Shown here piece by piece: positions 47,750-57,691 of a DNA stretch of 64,000 bases. Source of the DNA: Gammaproteobacteria bacterium (lineage in GTDB: Bacteria > Pseudomonadota > Gammaproteobacteria > GCA-001735895); assembly GCA_022340305.1 (NCBI GenBank), contig JAJDOF010000108.1:1-64000 (forward strand). The letters run 5' to 3'. The translations under genes were made by a program, and so were the position numbers. Each line of letters begins with the position of its first letter. Within the stretch, counting starts at the first letter, position 1. The notes under the pieces were generated by a model. It ran no database searches. It saw nothing but the letters and a program-made list of their open reading frames with translations, and was not told the DNA's origin.

Positions 47750-49045
47750 ATGGCTGCATTCCTGCCACAAGATAACAATGAAAAATCCCTGTGGGTAGAT
47801 ACCGCGATTGCGCCGCCCTGCTGTGAAATTTTGCGCGACAGCCTGCAAACCGATGTGCTGGTGATCGGCGCCGGCTTCACCGGGTTATCCAGTGCGCTGC
47901 ACCTCGCCGAGCAAGGTGTTTCAGTTGTATTGCTGGAAGCCGCTAGCATCGGTTACGGTGGGTCCGGTCGCAATGCCGGACTGGTTAATGCAGGACTGTG
48001 GAAAAATCCCGAGGAGGTGAGTAAACAGCTCGGTGTTGAGGCCGCCGGGCGCCTTAACCAGGCGCTGCGTGATTCCCCAGCGCTGGTGTTCGACCTGGTT
48101 CGGCGTTTCGCGATGCAATGCGAGGCAAAGGCTTGCGGTACGGTGCACATGGCTCATAGCAAGGCCGGCGGGTCTTACCTCGAAGATCGTTGTCGACAGT
48201 TACAGGATCTTGGTGCCGGCGTTGAATTGATCGATGGCGCACGCTCCCGGGCAGTGTCGGGGTCAGCCGAATACCGTTACGGTGGCATTCTCGACCCGAA
48301 CGCAGGAACCATCCAGCCGCTCGGATATGTGCGCGAACTTGCTCGTGCCGCTTGCTCCCAGGGGGTGTCCCTGTTTCAGCAATCGGCGCTCAAAGCCATC
48401 AAACGGCGGGACGATCGATGGCTGGCAACTACCGAGTTCGGTCAGGTTTCGGCCGATCAGGTGATCATTGCGACCAACGCTTACGCTGACGCCAACAGCC
48501 TCGATGTGCGCGAGTCGACCGTACCGGTTTATATTTTCCAGTGTGCGACGCCGCCACTGCCCGGGCATCTGGCAGCCAGCATCATCCCACAGCGTGAGGG
48601 TTTATGGGATACGGATACCCTGCTGACCTCGTCGCGCATCGATGCCGACGGGCGCCTGGTGATGAGTTATCCCGGTCATCTACCTGCCGGGCAGCGCGCG
48701 TTGCGCCAGGCCTGGGCAACCCGTAAGCGGAACCGCCTTTTTCCCGAACTGCGCGGTATTCCCTGGGAGTACTACTGGAGCGGACGCGTCGGCGTCACTA
48801 CCGGCAAGATACTGCGCGTGCAACTGCTGGCACCGGGTTTGTATGCGCCGGCAGGCTTTAATGGCCGTGGTATCGGCACCGGTAGCGTCATGGGAAAACA
48901 TCTCGCGCAGACGATTGTCAGCGGCGACCGTGGTGACTTCCCATTCCCGATCGAGGCCCTGTACCCTGAAAAGTGGCGTCGTAGCCGCGCCGCCTACTAC
49001 GACTATGGCACGCTTGCGCTGCAGTTTTTCGATAAACGCTGGTGA
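47750..49045 (+). CDS. FAD-dependent amine oxidoreductase, PuuB/DadA-like
   Basis: A 431-residue DAO-family flavoprotein. The dinucleotide-binding motif is 'VLVIGAGFTGLSSALHLAEQG' near residue 36; 'GYGGSGRNAGLVNAGLW' and the C-terminal 'GLYAPAGFNGRGIGTGSVMGKHLA' are characteristic of the PuuB (gamma-glutamylputrescine oxidase) and related amine oxidase group. It should oxidise a secondary amine or amino acid side chain with release of peroxide. It diverges from the deacetylase gene and precedes glutaryl-CoA dehydrogenase by 103 bp. Confidence 0.88.
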   Translation: MAAFLPQDNNEKSLWVDTAIAPPCCEILRDSLQTDVLVIGAGFTGLSSALHLAEQGVSVVLLEAASIGYGGSGRNAGLVNAGLWKNPEEVSKQLGVEAAGRLNQALRDSPALVFDLVRRFAMQCEAKACGTVHMAHSKAGGSYLEDRCRQLQDLGAGVELIDGARSRAVSGSAEYRYGGILDPNAGTIQPLGYVRELARAACSQGVSLFQQSALKAIKRRDDRWLATTEFGQVSADQVIIATNAYADANSLDVRESTVPVYIFQCATPPLPGHLAASIIPQREGLWDTDTLLTSSRIDADGRLVMSYPGHLPAGQRALRQAWATRKRNRLFPELRGIPWEYYWSGRVGVTTGKILRVQLLAPGLYAPAGFNGRGIGTGSVMGKHLAQTIVSGDRGDFPFPIEALYPEKWRRSRAAYYDYGTLALQFFDKRW

Positions 49046-49148
49046 AGGCTGGATTGCCCCAGTTTAACACTACCAAACCGCCTAATTGGCTGGAATTATC
49101 CACCAGTGCGGATAAAATGCGCCCACGACTAGCAGCAGAGCAATCTCG

Positions 49149-50333
49149 ATGACACAGGCAAAAAGAGTTACCTTCGACTGGCAGGACCCGATGTTTCTCG
49201 AACTTCAACTCAACGACGAGGAACGTATGATTCGCGATGCCGCGCGCGACTACTGTCAGGATCGATTGATGCCGCGCGTAAAAATGGCCAACCGCAACGA
49301 AGTGTTCGATCGCGAGATCATGAATGAATTCGGTGAGCTCGGTTTGCTGGGCGCGACTATTCCGGAAAAGTACGGCTGCGCGGGCGCCAATTATGTTTCC
49401 TATGGACTTGTTGCCCGTGAAGTGGAGCGCGTCGATAGCGGTTACCGCTCGGCGATGAGTGTTCAGTCGTCATTGGTGATGCACCCGATTTATGCCTATG
49501 GCAGCGAAGCGCAGCGCGAAAAATTTCTGCCCCGGCTGGCCAGTGGTGAGCTGGTCGGCTGCTTTGGACTGACCGAACCCGATGCCGGGTCGGATCCGGG
49601 CAGCATGAAATCAACCGCGACCATAGTCGATGGCGGATTCCGCCTCAAAGGTGCAAAAATGTGGATTACCAACTCGCCGATCGCCGATGTGGCGGTCGTC
49701 TGGGCCAAGCTCGAGGGTGTCATTCGCGGCTTTATTCTGGAACGAGGCATGGAAGGGTTTTCGACGCCCAGAATCGAGGGCAAGTTTTCGCTGCGGACCT
49801 CGGCTACCGGCGAAATCGTGATGCAGGATGTATTGGTTCCCGAGGAAAACCTGCTGCCGGACGTCGCCGGACTAAAGGGTCCGTTCGGTTGCCTTAACCG
49901 CGCACGCTACGGCATCGCCTGGGGTTCGATGGGTGCCGCTGAATTCTGCTGGCATGCCGCGCGTCAATATACCCTGGAGCGCATTCAATTCGGTCGGCCG
50001 CTGGCCGCAACTCAACTGGTCCAGAAGAAGCTTGCCGACATGCAGACCGAGATCGCGCTTGGGCTGCAAGGGTGCCTGCAAATGGGCCGCCTGATGGATG
50101 CCGACAATTGCCCGGTTGAACTGGTGTCGTTGATGAAACGCAATAACTGCGGCAAGTCGCTGGACATCGCCCGGGTGGCACGGGATATGCACGGTGGTAA
50201 CGGGGTATCTGACGAGTACCACGTGATTCGCCACGTGATGAACCTGGAGGCAGTCAATACTTATGAAGGAACTCACGATGTGCATGCACTGATTCTGGGT
50301 CGCGCACAAACCGGAATCCAGGCCTTTAACTAG
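49149..50333 (+). CDS. Glutaryl-CoA dehydrogenase
   Basis: A 394-residue acyl-CoA dehydrogenase that oxidises and decarboxylates glutaryl-CoA to crotonyl-CoA. The segment '[16 protein letters not shown]' contains the Arg that holds the substrate's distal carboxylate, typical of this enzyme. The catalytic Glu is in '[20 protein letters not shown]', and '[15 protein letters not shown]' is the flavin-contact motif. The next gene, 11 bp on, is a family III CoA transferase that could supply glutaryl-CoA. Together they indicate breakdown of glutarate from lysine or cadaverine. Confidence 0.93.
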   Translation: MTQAKRVTFDWQDPMFLELQLNDEERMIRDAARDYCQDRLMPRVKMANRNEVFDREIMNEFGELGLLGATIPEKYGCAGANYVSYGLVAREVERVDSGYRSAMSVQSSLVMHPIYAYGSEAQREKFLPRLASGELVGCFGLTEPDAGSDPGSMKSTATIVDGGFRLKGAKMWITNSPIADVAVVWAKLEGVIRGFILERGMEGFSTPRIEGKFSLRTSATGEIVMQDVLVPEENLLPDVAGLKGPFGCLNRARYGIAWGSMGAAEFCWHAARQYTLERIQFGRPLAATQLVQKKLADMQTEIALGLQGCLQMGRLMDADNCPVELVSLMKRNNCGKSLDIARVARDMHGGNGVSDEYHVIRHVMNLEAVNTYEGTHDVHALILGRAQTGIQAFN

Positions 50334-50344
50334 ATGGCCAACTA

Positions 50345-51559
50345 GTGGCTGGCCCCCTGCAGGGATTTAGAGTCCTCGACCTCAGCCGTATTCTGGCCGG
50401 GCCCTGGGCCAGTCAGATGCTGGCCGACCTCGGCGCCGAGGTCATCAAGGTCGAACGTCCCGGAAGCGGTGACGACACGCGCGCCTGGGGGCCTCCCTAT
50501 ATGCCGGATCAATCCGGGGTGGCAACCGGCGAGGCGGCTTATTTCCACAGTGCCAATCGCGGCAAGCGTTCGGTCAGTATCGATATCGCGCAAGCCCGTG
50601 GACAGGATTTGATTCGCAACCTGGTGGAGCATTGCGATGTCTTTATCGAAAACTTCAAAGTCGGCGGTTTAAAGAAATACGGTCTCGATTACGCTAGCCT
50701 GCAAGCGCTCAACCCGAAGTTGGTGTATTGCTCGATTACCGGTTTCGGGCAGGACGGTCCCTATGCACAACGTGCGGGTTACGATTTTATGATCCAGGCC
50801 ATGGGCGGGATGATGAGTATCACCGGTGCGGCGGATGGCGAGCCACAGAAGATCGGTGTTGCACTTGCGGATGTGACGACTGGATTGTATGCGGCAAACG
50901 CGATCCAGGCAGCGCTGATCCATCAACTGAAATCAGGGCAGGGGCAGTATATCGACATGGCGTTGCTCGATGTTCAGGTGGCGACGCTCGCTAACCAGGC
51001 GATGAATTTTCTGGCGACCGGCAACAACCCCAGGCGCTATGGCAATGCGCATCCCAATATCGTGCCTTACCAGTCTTTTCAGTGCAGCGATGGCTTCATT
51101 ATTCTCGCGGTTGGCAATGATGCCCAGTTTACGCGCTTTTGCGCGCTTGCCGGCAAGCCTGAACTCGCCGCCGACGAGCGCTACCAGACAAACAGTGGGC
51201 GAGTTCGAAATCGCGACAGCCTGCTGCCAATGGTGAGCGAGATCATGCTTTCGAAATCGACTGCGGACTGGCTCGAGCTATTGAATCAGCGCGGAATTCC
51301 CTGCGGTCCAATCAATAACCTCGACCAGGTGTTCGCCGACCCGCAGGTGCGCCACCGCGGTTTACAACTCGAGCTTGCGCATCCCACTGCGGGGCGGGCG
51401 GCCAGCGTGGCCAACCCGATCAAACTGTCGAAAACAGCGATCGAATACAAGCTCGCGCCACCGCTGCTCGGGCAGCATACCGACGAGGTGCTGGGGCGTT
51501 TGCTGAATCTTGATGACGACGCCCTCGCGACCTTACGCGCCGCGGCTATCATCGCCTGA
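50345..51559 (+). CDS. CaiB/BaiF family III CoA transferase (probable glutarate CoA-transferase)
   Basis: A 404-residue family III CoA transferase. The N-terminus 'VLDLSRILAGPWASQMLADLGAEVIKVERP' is typical, and the probable catalytic Asp209 is in 'IDMALLD'. Members move CoA between carboxylic acids; the mammalian SUGCT homologue makes glutaryl-CoA from glutarate and succinyl-CoA. The start is GTG, 11 bp after glutaryl-CoA dehydrogenase, so glutarate is the likely acceptor. A hairpin with a T-run follows at 51581-51608. Confidence 0.88.
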   Translation: MAGPLQGFRVLDLSRILAGPWASQMLADLGAEVIKVERPGSGDDTRAWGPPYMPDQSGVATGEAAYFHSANRGKRSVSIDIAQARGQDLIRNLVEHCDVFIENFKVGGLKKYGLDYASLQALNPKLVYCSITGFGQDGPYAQRAGYDFMIQAMGGMMSITGAADGEPQKIGVALADVTTGLYAANAIQAALIHQLKSGQGQYIDMALLDVQVATLANQAMNFLATGNNPRRYGNAHPNIVPYQSFQCSDGFIILAVGNDAQFTRFCALAGKPELAADERYQTNSGRVRNRDSLLPMVSEIMLSKSTADWLELLNQRGIPCGPINNLDQVFADPQVRHRGLQLELAHPTAGRAASVANPIKLSKTAIEYKLAPPLLGQHTDEVLGRLLNLDDDALATLRAAAIIA

Positions 51560-51580
51560 ATTTTAACCCGGTTGTGTTAT

Positions 51581-51608
51581 TCGAGTGATCTGCTCGAGCC
51601 GGTTTTTT
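51581..51608 (+). terminator. Probable terminator after the glutaryl-CoA genes
   Basis: TCGAG (51581-51585) pairs with CTCGA (51593-51597) over a 7-base loop; after GCCGG comes a T6 run (51603-51608). The stem is short, but an outer AACC/GGTT pairing can extend it. It lies between the convergent CoA-transferase and proline-racemase-family genes. Confidence 0.5.
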
Positions 51609-52639
51609 CAGGGTTTTAACGGCCAGGTATCGCTGATGCGATATCCACCGGGCCAGGGGTCGTCCGGGTCGAGCATGAGCTGATGCGTGCCAGTGATCCA
51701 GGCGCGGCCCTGGATCGACGGGATGATGGCGGGACGGTCGCCGACACGAGTTTCGGCGACGATGCTGCAATCGAAACGAGAATCGATGATCGAGCGGCCA
51801 CTCATGCGCTCACCGGGTTTCATCAGTCCCTTCGCATGCAGCACCGCCATGCGCGCGGAACAGCCGGTGCCGGTCGGGGAGCGGTCAATTTTACCGGGAT
51901 CGATAGCGACCGCGTTGCGACTCACCAGGAGCCCATCCTGGCGACTGATCGGCAGGCCAAATTGGCAGAATGAAATATGCGCCCAGTCGGGGTTGTCGGG
52001 GTGATTGAAGCCGAGTTGCTGGTTGGCTGCGGCGGTAATCCTGGGTCCAAGGCCGGCCAGTTCACGCGCTTCTTCAGGCCTGATTTCGTATCCGAGCGCG
52101 GCTGCATCAACGATCACAAAACTATCGCCGCCGTACGCGGTATCCACTACCAGGGTGCCGAGCCCCTCGACCTCCAGCCGGGCGTCCAGGCGGTCGGCAA
52201 ATGAGGGTACGTTATGAATCTTGATGCTTTGTGCCTTGCCGGCATCACAATAGGCGGTGACGGCGACCAGGCCACCAGGCGCCTCGAGGACGAACTCGGT
52301 AGTCGGTTCCTGCATCTCGATCAATCCGCTGTCGAGCAATACGGTTGCGACGCAGATCGAATTTGAGCCGGACATCGGCGGGGTGTGTTCCGGTTCCATG
52401 ATGATGAAGCCGAAACTTGCCTGCGGGTGCTTTGCCGGAACCAGCAGGTTGATGTGCTTGAACACGCCTCCACGCGGCTCGTTCAATACCAGGTTGCGCA
52501 AAGTCCTGTCGCTGTCGATCCAGCGCGACTGTTGCCACAGGGTATCTCCCGGAGGTGGGCTGACCCCGCCAACGATGACATTGCCTACTTCACCTTCGGC
52601 GTGGCAGGACACGATGTGAATGATATTCTTGCTTCTCAT
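51608..52639 (-). CDS. Proline racemase-family protein, probable hydroxyproline dehydratase type
   Basis: A 343-residue member of the proline racemase superfamily. In racemases and 4-hydroxyproline epimerases two Cys act as acid and base. Here the first site reads '[10 protein letters not shown]' with Ser90, and the second '[14 protein letters not shown]' with Thr256 where Cys is usual. Thr at the second site is typical of trans-3-hydroxy-L-proline dehydratases, so a dehydratase is more likely than a racemase; having Ser at the first site as well leaves the reaction open. A Cys260 lies four residues after Thr256. The gene is alone on the minus strand, convergent with the CoA transferase. Confidence 0.85.
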   Translation of the reverse strand: MRSKNIIHIVSCHAEGEVGNVIVGGVSPPPGDTLWQQSRWIDSDRTLRNLVLNEPRGGVFKHINLLVPAKHPQASFGFIIMEPEHTPPMSGSNSICVATVLLDSGLIEMQEPTTEFVLEAPGGLVAVTAYCDAGKAQSIKIHNVPSFADRLDARLEVEGLGTLVVDTAYGGDSFVIVDAAALGYEIRPEEARELAGLGPRITAAANQQLGFNHPDNPDWAHISFCQFGLPISRQDGLLVSRNAVAIDPGKIDRSPTGTGCSARMAVLHAKGLMKPGERMSGRSIIDSRFDCSIVAETRVGDRPAIIPSIQGRAWITGTHQLMLDPDDPWPGGYRISDTWPLKP

Positions 52640-52750
52640 GACTGATCAACCTGATGAGCGAAATGATATGGCCAGGTGTGCATAAACTCGAAGTACGTCC
52701 CAGGCCCCTGAAAAATTCCGCTATCGAGCCGCGAACGATACTTGAAGTCT

Positions 52751-52770
52751 AGCGCTGACCTGGCAGCGCT
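52751..52770. repeat. Perfect 7-bp hairpin between the racemase-family and DUF2914 genes
   Basis: AGCGCTG (52751-52757) and CAGCGCT (52764-52770) pair over a 6-base loop. No T-run follows on either strand, so it is not a typical terminator. The 222-bp gap holds nothing else recognised. Confidence 0.4.
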
Positions 52771-52861
52771 TAACAGGTGACAGGGGACTTAAGCGGATAC
52801 TTCGTCACAACAGGTGAAGCCTGAAAACAGCCGCTGTGGAACGCGAAGATTTGCTCGCATG

Positions 52862-53269
52862 CTACTGATATTCGAATGATTTACTGACTAGAAGGTTGCG
52901 TTCATTGTCGAGCACGTTAACCATCCAGATACCCGACCAGGCCGGAATCAGTGTCTTGCTGGTCCAGATACGCCAACGCGCCGCCCTCACCTCGAAAGTT
53001 TTCTCAAACATCACCTGGTCCTGGTACATCCACTGGTGAGTGACCGTTTGCCCTGACATGTCGTTTACTTCGGTGAAAAAGGTAATCGAGTTGTTGGTGC
53101 TGCTGTCGATGCTATCGACTATAGCCACAGGCTCACGATTATCGATGCCAGTGGTAAACAGTGCCCGGCTAACTTCGCCAGCTGCGGCGGTGCCACCCAG
53201 AAACAGAGCGAAGATCAATATGATGCTCGATAATGGGCCAGGCATCCGTGATTTTATGGAAGCATGCAT
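52862..53269 (-). CDS. DUF2914 family exported protein
   Basis: A 135-residue protein with a signal peptide ('SIILIFALFLGGTAAAG', cleavage near residue 30) and a single DUF2914 domain. Conserved elements are 'VSRALFTTGIDNREPV', 'FFTEVNDMSGQTVTHQWMYQDQVMFEKTFEV' and 'RWRIWTSKTLIPAWSGIWMVNVLD'. The family is a small beta-sandwich of unknown function in the envelope. It is monocistronic as far as can be seen. Confidence 0.85.
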   Translation of the reverse strand: MHASIKSRMPGPLSSIILIFALFLGGTAAAGEVSRALFTTGIDNREPVAIVDSIDSSTNNSITFFTEVNDMSGQTVTHQWMYQDQVMFEKTFEVRAARWRIWTSKTLIPAWSGIWMVNVLDNERNLLVSKSFEYQ

Positions 53270-53338
53270 TTAAGTTTCCTCGGAAAATTGAAATTACTAT
53301 AGCAATTATAAAGCCCCTTTGCAGCTCTCACGATGGTG

Positions 53339-54235
53339 TTATTGGTGAGTCTTGCCGAGCGCTTCATTGCGCCCCTGCCGCAACAGATCGATCATCGCGC
53401 TGGAGCTCAACGACAGGGTGCGATTCTGGCGCGTGACTATGCCGAGCGGGCGTTTGATATCAAGGCCGGGTAAATTGTGCCTGACTAGCGTCGAGTCGAC
53501 CATGCTTTCGGGTAATATACTCCAGCCAAGATTGGCCGAGACCATGACCTTGATGGTCTCGAGGTAATTGGTTTCCAGGATAATGTTGAGTCGCTGCTCA
53601 TCGCCTGCGAACAGGTTGTTGATGATTCTGCGGGTGAAGGTGCCTATCGATGGCAGGATTGCTGCGTGCATGAGCAAGTTGGTGGGCGAAATCTCGTTTT
53701 GCATAGCCAGTGGGTGATCCGCTGCCATCACTACTACCAGCCGATCGATCCATACCGGTTCGCACAGGAGTCGTTCGTCGGAGTGCTCGGGCAACGTCAC
53801 GATGGCGAGTTCCAGTTCGCTGTTGGCAATCGCCGCGCAGGCATCCTCTGAATCCATGAAATGCAGGTCCAGATCGACGCGTGGATAGCGAATCTTGAAT
53901 TGGCGCAGAGTTTGTGGCAAACGATGCAGGCCGATGTGATGGCTGGTGGCGAAGCTCAGACTGCCACTGGGTGTTGCCTGTTGCCTGCTCAGACCGGTGC
54001 GAAAGGTTTTCAGTTCCTGCAGGATACGCTCTGCATGCGGTTTGAAGGCCCTGCCATTGGGAGTCAGGATGCTGCGTTTGCCGATGCGGTCGAACAGCGA
54101 GGCATTGACAATGGTCTCGAGCTGGTGAATGCGCTTGCTTACCGCCGGCTGGGTGATGTGCAGCCGCTCGGCGGCGAGAGAGAAAGACTCGAGCTCGGCT
54201 ATTGCAAGGAAAGCATTGATTTGATTGATTTGCAT
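53339..54235 (-). CDS. LysR-type regulator divergent from leuC
   Basis: A 298-residue LysR regulator; the helix-turn-helix is in 'INAFLAIAELESFSLAAERLHITQPAVSKRIHQLE' (residues about 5-39), followed by the effector domain. The ATG at 54235 gives the standard N-terminus; an ATG-like start at 54271 would add 12 residues and overlap the operator-like palindrome. It is divergent from leuC with 112 bp between, the classical layout for a LysR activator of its neighbour, so control of the leu genes is likely. Confidence 0.9.
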   Translation of the reverse strand: MQINQINAFLAIAELESFSLAAERLHITQPAVSKRIHQLETIVNASLFDRIGKRSILTPNGRAFKPHAERILQELKTFRTGLSRQQATPSGSLSFATSHHIGLHRLPQTLRQFKIRYPRVDLDLHFMDSEDACAAIANSELELAIVTLPEHSDERLLCEPVWIDRLVVVMAADHPLAMQNEISPTNLLMHAAILPSIGTFTRRIINNLFAGDEQRLNIILETNYLETIKVMVSANLGWSILPESMVDSTLVRHNLPGLDIKRPLGIVTRQNRTLSLSSSAMIDLLRQGRNEALGKTHQ

Positions 54236-54253
54236 CAGTGATCCGGGATAGTC

Positions 54254-54268
54254 ATTCCAATAAGGAAT
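54254..54268. promoter_or_regulatory. LysR-type operator palindrome
   Basis: ATTCC-AATAA-GGAAT is a perfect interrupted palindrome containing the LysR-family T-N11-A core. Its centre lies about 65 bp upstream of the start predicted from the -10 at 54314, the usual recognition-site position for LysR activators, and 19 bp upstream of the regulator's own ATG, suiting autorepression. Confidence 0.7.
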
Positions 54269-54313
54269 CAAATAAATGAAAATAATGAATTAGTGTTATT
54301 TTAAGCACGAGAG

Positions 54314-54319
54314 TAGAAT
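54314..54319 (+). promoter_or_regulatory. Probable -10 hexamer of the leuC promoter
   Basis: TAGAAT matches TATAAT at five of six positions. No good -35 is present at the right distance, as expected for a promoter that needs an activator. The predicted start is near 54326, about 22 bp before the leuC ATG. Confidence 0.5.
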
Positions 54320-54347
54320 CAGACAAGTTTTTTACGGGTAACGACTA

Positions 54348-55766
54348 ATGGCTGGAAAAACCTTATACGACAAGATCTGGGACTTGCACCAGGTGGATAC
54401 AAGCGCGGACGGCGCCGGGTTGCTGTACATCGATCGCCACCTGGTGCATGAAGTGACTTCACCGCAGGCCTTCGAAGGACTCGAGATCGCACAGCGAACT
54501 TTATGGCGCAAGCGCTCGATCCTCGCAGTCCCTGATCATAACGTACCCACCACCGGCCTCGAAGCGGGCATTACCGATCCGGTCGCGCGCCTGCAGGTGG
54601 ATACTTTAAACGATAATTGCGACAAGTACGCTCTCACTGAATTCAAAATGGGCGATGTGCGCCAGGGCGTGGTGCACGTGATCGGTCCAGAGCAGGGTGC
54701 GACACTGCCGGGGATGACCGTGGTATGTGGCGATTCTCATACCTCGACTCACGGCGCTTTTGCCGCGCTTGCCTTTGGTATTGGCACCTCGGAAGTCGAG
54801 CACGTGATGGCGACGCAATGCCTGATTCAGAAGAAATCAAAAAATATGCGAGTTACCGTAGCCGGCGAAGTGGCCGAGGGGATCACTGCAAAGGACATCG
54901 TGTTGCACATCATTGGTGAAATAGGCACGGCCGGTGGTACCGGTTGCACCATCGAGTTTGCCGGCGAGGCAATCACCGGACTTTCCATGGAAGGACGTAT
55001 GACCGTGTGCAATATGACCATCGAGGCGGGTGCTCGCGCTGGTTTGATCGCCTGTGACCAGACGACGCTGGATTACATTGCCGGTCGCCCGTTTGCGCCC
55101 AGTGGCGAGATGTGGGATCAGGCGGTGGCTTTCTGGGGTGATCTGCATTCCGATGACGACGCTATTTTTGACCGTGAGGTGGTTATCGATGCGGCCGATA
55201 TAGCGCCCCAGGTTACCTGGGGTACGTCGCCGGAGATGGTGTGTTCGATTAACCAGCGGATTCCCGATCCAGCCGACGAAGTCGACACGATCAAGGCTGG
55301 CGGCATGCGCGCGGCACTGGATTACATGGGGTTGAAGGCGAATACGTCGTTCGACCAGATTCACGTCGACAAGGTTTTTATCGGTTCCTGCACCAATTCG
55401 CGCATCGAAGATTTGCGCGCGGCGGCGGGTGTCGTCAAGGGACGTAAACTGGCCGCGAATATCAAGCTCGCACTGGTCGTGCCCGGGTCGGGTCTGGTCA
55501 AGCAGCAGGCCGAGCTGGAAGGGCTGGACCGAATATTTGTCGATGCCGGTTTCGAGTGGCGCGAGCCGGGCTGCTCGATGTGCCTGGGCATGAATGCCGA
55601 CCGGCTAGATCCGGGCGAGCGCTGTGCTTCCACTTCGAACCGAAATTTTGAAGGGCGCCAGGGTACCGGTGGACGCACTCATCTGGTATCCCCCGCAATG
55701 GCCGCGGCTGCCGCTGTGCAGGGCCATTTTGTCGATGTACGTGAGCTGATGAGAGGTGAGCTATGA
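54348..55766 (+). CDS. leuC: 3-isopropylmalate dehydratase large subunit
   Basis: A 472-residue aconitase-family subunit that with LeuD isomerises 2- to 3-isopropylmalate in leucine synthesis. The [4Fe-4S] ligands are in '[12 protein letters not shown]' and '[11 protein letters not shown]'. The start '[16 protein letters not shown]' is canonical. It heads leuC-(small lipoprotein)-leuD-leuB; leuA is not adjacent. Confidence 0.97.
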   Translation: MAGKTLYDKIWDLHQVDTSADGAGLLYIDRHLVHEVTSPQAFEGLEIAQRTLWRKRSILAVPDHNVPTTGLEAGITDPVARLQVDTLNDNCDKYALTEFKMGDVRQGVVHVIGPEQGATLPGMTVVCGDSHTSTHGAFAALAFGIGTSEVEHVMATQCLIQKKSKNMRVTVAGEVAEGITAKDIVLHIIGEIGTAGGTGCTIEFAGEAITGLSMEGRMTVCNMTIEAGARAGLIACDQTTLDYIAGRPFAPSGEMWDQAVAFWGDLHSDDDAIFDREVVIDAADIAPQVTWGTSPEMVCSINQRIPDPADEVDTIKAGGMRAALDYMGLKANTSFDQIHVDKVFIGSCTNSRIEDLRAAAGVVKGRKLAANIKLALVVPGSGLVKQQAELEGLDRIFVDAGFEWREPGCSMCLGMNADRLDPGERCASTSNRNFEGRQGTGGRTHLVSPAMAAAAAVQGHFVDVRELMRGEL

Positions 55767-55900
55767 GAGCATTTCTACTGTTAACAATGGTGCTGATGAT
55801 TCTCGGGTTAAGTGGTTGCGAGACCATGGAAGGACTCGGCAAGGATGTCAAGTCGCTGGGTGAAACGATCGAAAAGAAGGCGAGTGATTCGAACGAATAG
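55763..55900 (+). CDS. Small entericidin-like lipoprotein inside the leu cluster
   Basis: A 45-residue ORF whose ATG overlaps the leuC stop by 4 bp. It has a short signal peptide ending in the lipobox 'LSGC' (Cys19) followed by '[21 protein letters not shown]', the amphipathic helix pattern of EcnA/EcnB-type lipoproteins. Entericidins are small cell-envelope lipoproteins; EcnA and EcnB act as an antidote-toxin pair in E. coli. A lipoprotein gene between leuC and leuD is known from related Gammaproteobacteria, though its link to leucine synthesis is unclear. leuD starts 29 bp later. Confidence 0.85.
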   Translation: MRAFLLLTMVLMILGLSGCETMEGLGKDVKSLGETIEKKASDSNE

Positions 55901-55929
55901 AGTAATGACTGAACAAGCGGAATAGACTA

Positions 55930-56565
55930 ATGAACAAGTTTGAAAATTTTACCGGCATCGTCGCAGCCTTCGATCGCTCCAATATCGATACCGATGCGAT
56001 AATTCCCAAGCAATACCTGAAGTCGATCAAGCGCTCCGGTTTTGGTATTAACCTGTTTGACGATTGGCGTTATCTCGATCCGGGTGAGCCCGGGCAGGAT
56101 AATTCGCAGCGTCGCCTGAATCCGGAATTTCTGCTCAACCGCGAACCCTATAATGCGGCTCAAATATTACTGGCGCGTGAAAACTTCGCCTGTGGTTCGT
56201 CACGCGAGCATGCGGTCTGGGCGCTGATGGACTTCGGATTCAAGGTCGTCATTGCGCCCAGCTTCGCCGATATCTTTTACAATAACTCGTTCAAGAATGG
56301 CCTGCTGCCGATCGCGCTGGATGAGGAAGTGGTCGATCTGCTGTTTACCGAATTGCAGGGACAGCCGGATTATCGCCTCAGTGTGGATCTGCAGGGCCAG
56401 GTGGTCAGCAATGCCGGCGGTGTCGAATTCCCCTTCGAAATCGACGAGTTTCGCAAGTATTGCCTGTTGAACGGTTTGGACGACATTGGTCTGACCATGC
56501 AGAAATCGGAGCAGATCAAATCCTTCGAGCAACAGTATTATCAGAAGCTACCCTGGTTGCAGTAG
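55930..56565 (+). CDS. leuD: 3-isopropylmalate dehydratase small subunit
   Basis: A 211-residue swivel-domain subunit, partner of LeuC. Conserved parts are '[24 protein letters not shown]', '[40 protein letters not shown]' and the C-terminal 'LPWLQ'. Full length. It precedes leuB by 21 bp. Confidence 0.97.
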   Translation: MNKFENFTGIVAAFDRSNIDTDAIIPKQYLKSIKRSGFGINLFDDWRYLDPGEPGQDNSQRRLNPEFLLNREPYNAAQILLARENFACGSSREHAVWALMDFGFKVVIAPSFADIFYNNSFKNGLLPIALDEEVVDLLFTELQGQPDYRLSVDLQGQVVSNAGGVEFPFEIDEFRKYCLLNGLDDIGLTMQKSEQIKSFEQQYYQKLPWLQ

Positions 56566-56586
56566 CTGAAATCCCGTGAGTTTATT

Positions 56587-57675
56587 ATGAGTGCAAAAAT
56601 TGCAGTACTGGCCGGTGATGGTATCGGCCAGGAAATTATCGCCGCTACGCTTGGCGTGCTGGAATGCCTGCAGCAGGAATTCGGTTTTGCTGCGGAACTG
56701 GAGCACGCGGCTATCGGCGGAGCGGGCTACGATGCATATGGTCAACCACTCCCCGAGCAAACGCTGGCTGTTTGCCAGCAGGCCGACGCCATATTGTTTG
56801 GCGCAATCGGTGGCCCACAATACGACGGCCTGGAGCGCGATCTGCGTCCGGAGAAGGGGCTGCTTAAACTGCGCTCCTCCCTGTCGTTGTTTGCGAATCT
56901 GCGCCCGGCGATTCTGTATCCCCAGCTTGCCGATGCCTCGAGCCTGAAGTCCGAACTGGTGGCGGGGCTCGACCTGATGATCGTGCGTGAGTTGACCGGC
57001 GGAATTTATTTTGGTGAGCCGCGTGGCATTCGCGTGCTCGAAAATGGTGAGCGCCAGGGGTTTAATACACTGGTCTATGCAGAGCATGAAATCGAGCGTA
57101 TTGCGCGCTCGGCCTTCGATATCGCCATGCTCAGGGAGCGTCGCCTGTGCTCGGTCGACAAAGCCAATGTGCTCGAGGTTTCCGAGCTCTGGCGTGAAGT
57201 CGTGAGCCGGGTAGGGCTGGATTATCCCGAGGTCGAATTGAATCACATGTACGTCGATAATGCTTCGATGCAGCTGGTGCGCGCACCCAGGCAATTTGAC
57301 GTGATGGTGACCAGTAATCTGTTTGGCGATATTTTGTCGGATACCGCGGCAATGTTAACCGGGTCGATTGGTATGTTGCCGTCGGCTTCGCTGGATGCAA
57401 ATGCCAGGGGAATGTACGAACCGGTGCACGGTTCGGCGCCGGATATCGCCGGCAAAAACCTGGCTAATCCGTTGGCGACGATACTGTCGCTGGCAATGTT
57501 ATTGCGTTACAGCCTGCGCGAACTGGAACTTGCCGAGCGCATCGAAACAGCGGTTGGTGAGGTCCTCGACCGGGGGATACGCACTGCAGACATTGCCGGT
57601 GCAGCAGCAAGTGTCGGAACCAGCGAAATGGGGATGGCGGTAGTGACGGCGCTGCGTAGCGCCGCTAGTCGCTAG
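56587..57675 (+). CDS. leuB: 3-isopropylmalate dehydrogenase
   Basis: A 362-residue NAD-dependent decarboxylating dehydrogenase, the third step of leucine synthesis. Marks are '[20 protein letters not shown]', the substrate Arg segment '[17 protein letters not shown]', '[15 protein letters not shown]' and the metal and NAD site '[26 protein letters not shown]'. It is followed after 16 bp by asd. Confidence 0.97.
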   Translation: MSAKIAVLAGDGIGQEIIAATLGVLECLQQEFGFAAELEHAAIGGAGYDAYGQPLPEQTLAVCQQADAILFGAIGGPQYDGLERDLRPEKGLLKLRSSLSLFANLRPAILYPQLADASSLKSELVAGLDLMIVRELTGGIYFGEPRGIRVLENGERQGFNTLVYAEHEIERIARSAFDIAMLRERRLCSVDKANVLEVSELWREVVSRVGLDYPEVELNHMYVDNASMQLVRAPRQFDVMVTSNLFGDILSDTAAMLTGSIGMLPSASLDANARGMYEPVHGSAPDIAGKNLANPLATILSLAMLLRYSLRELELAERIETAVGEVLDRGIRTADIAGAAASVGTSEMGMAVVTALRSAASR

Positions 57676-57691
57676 ACGAATGGGAGTCAGC

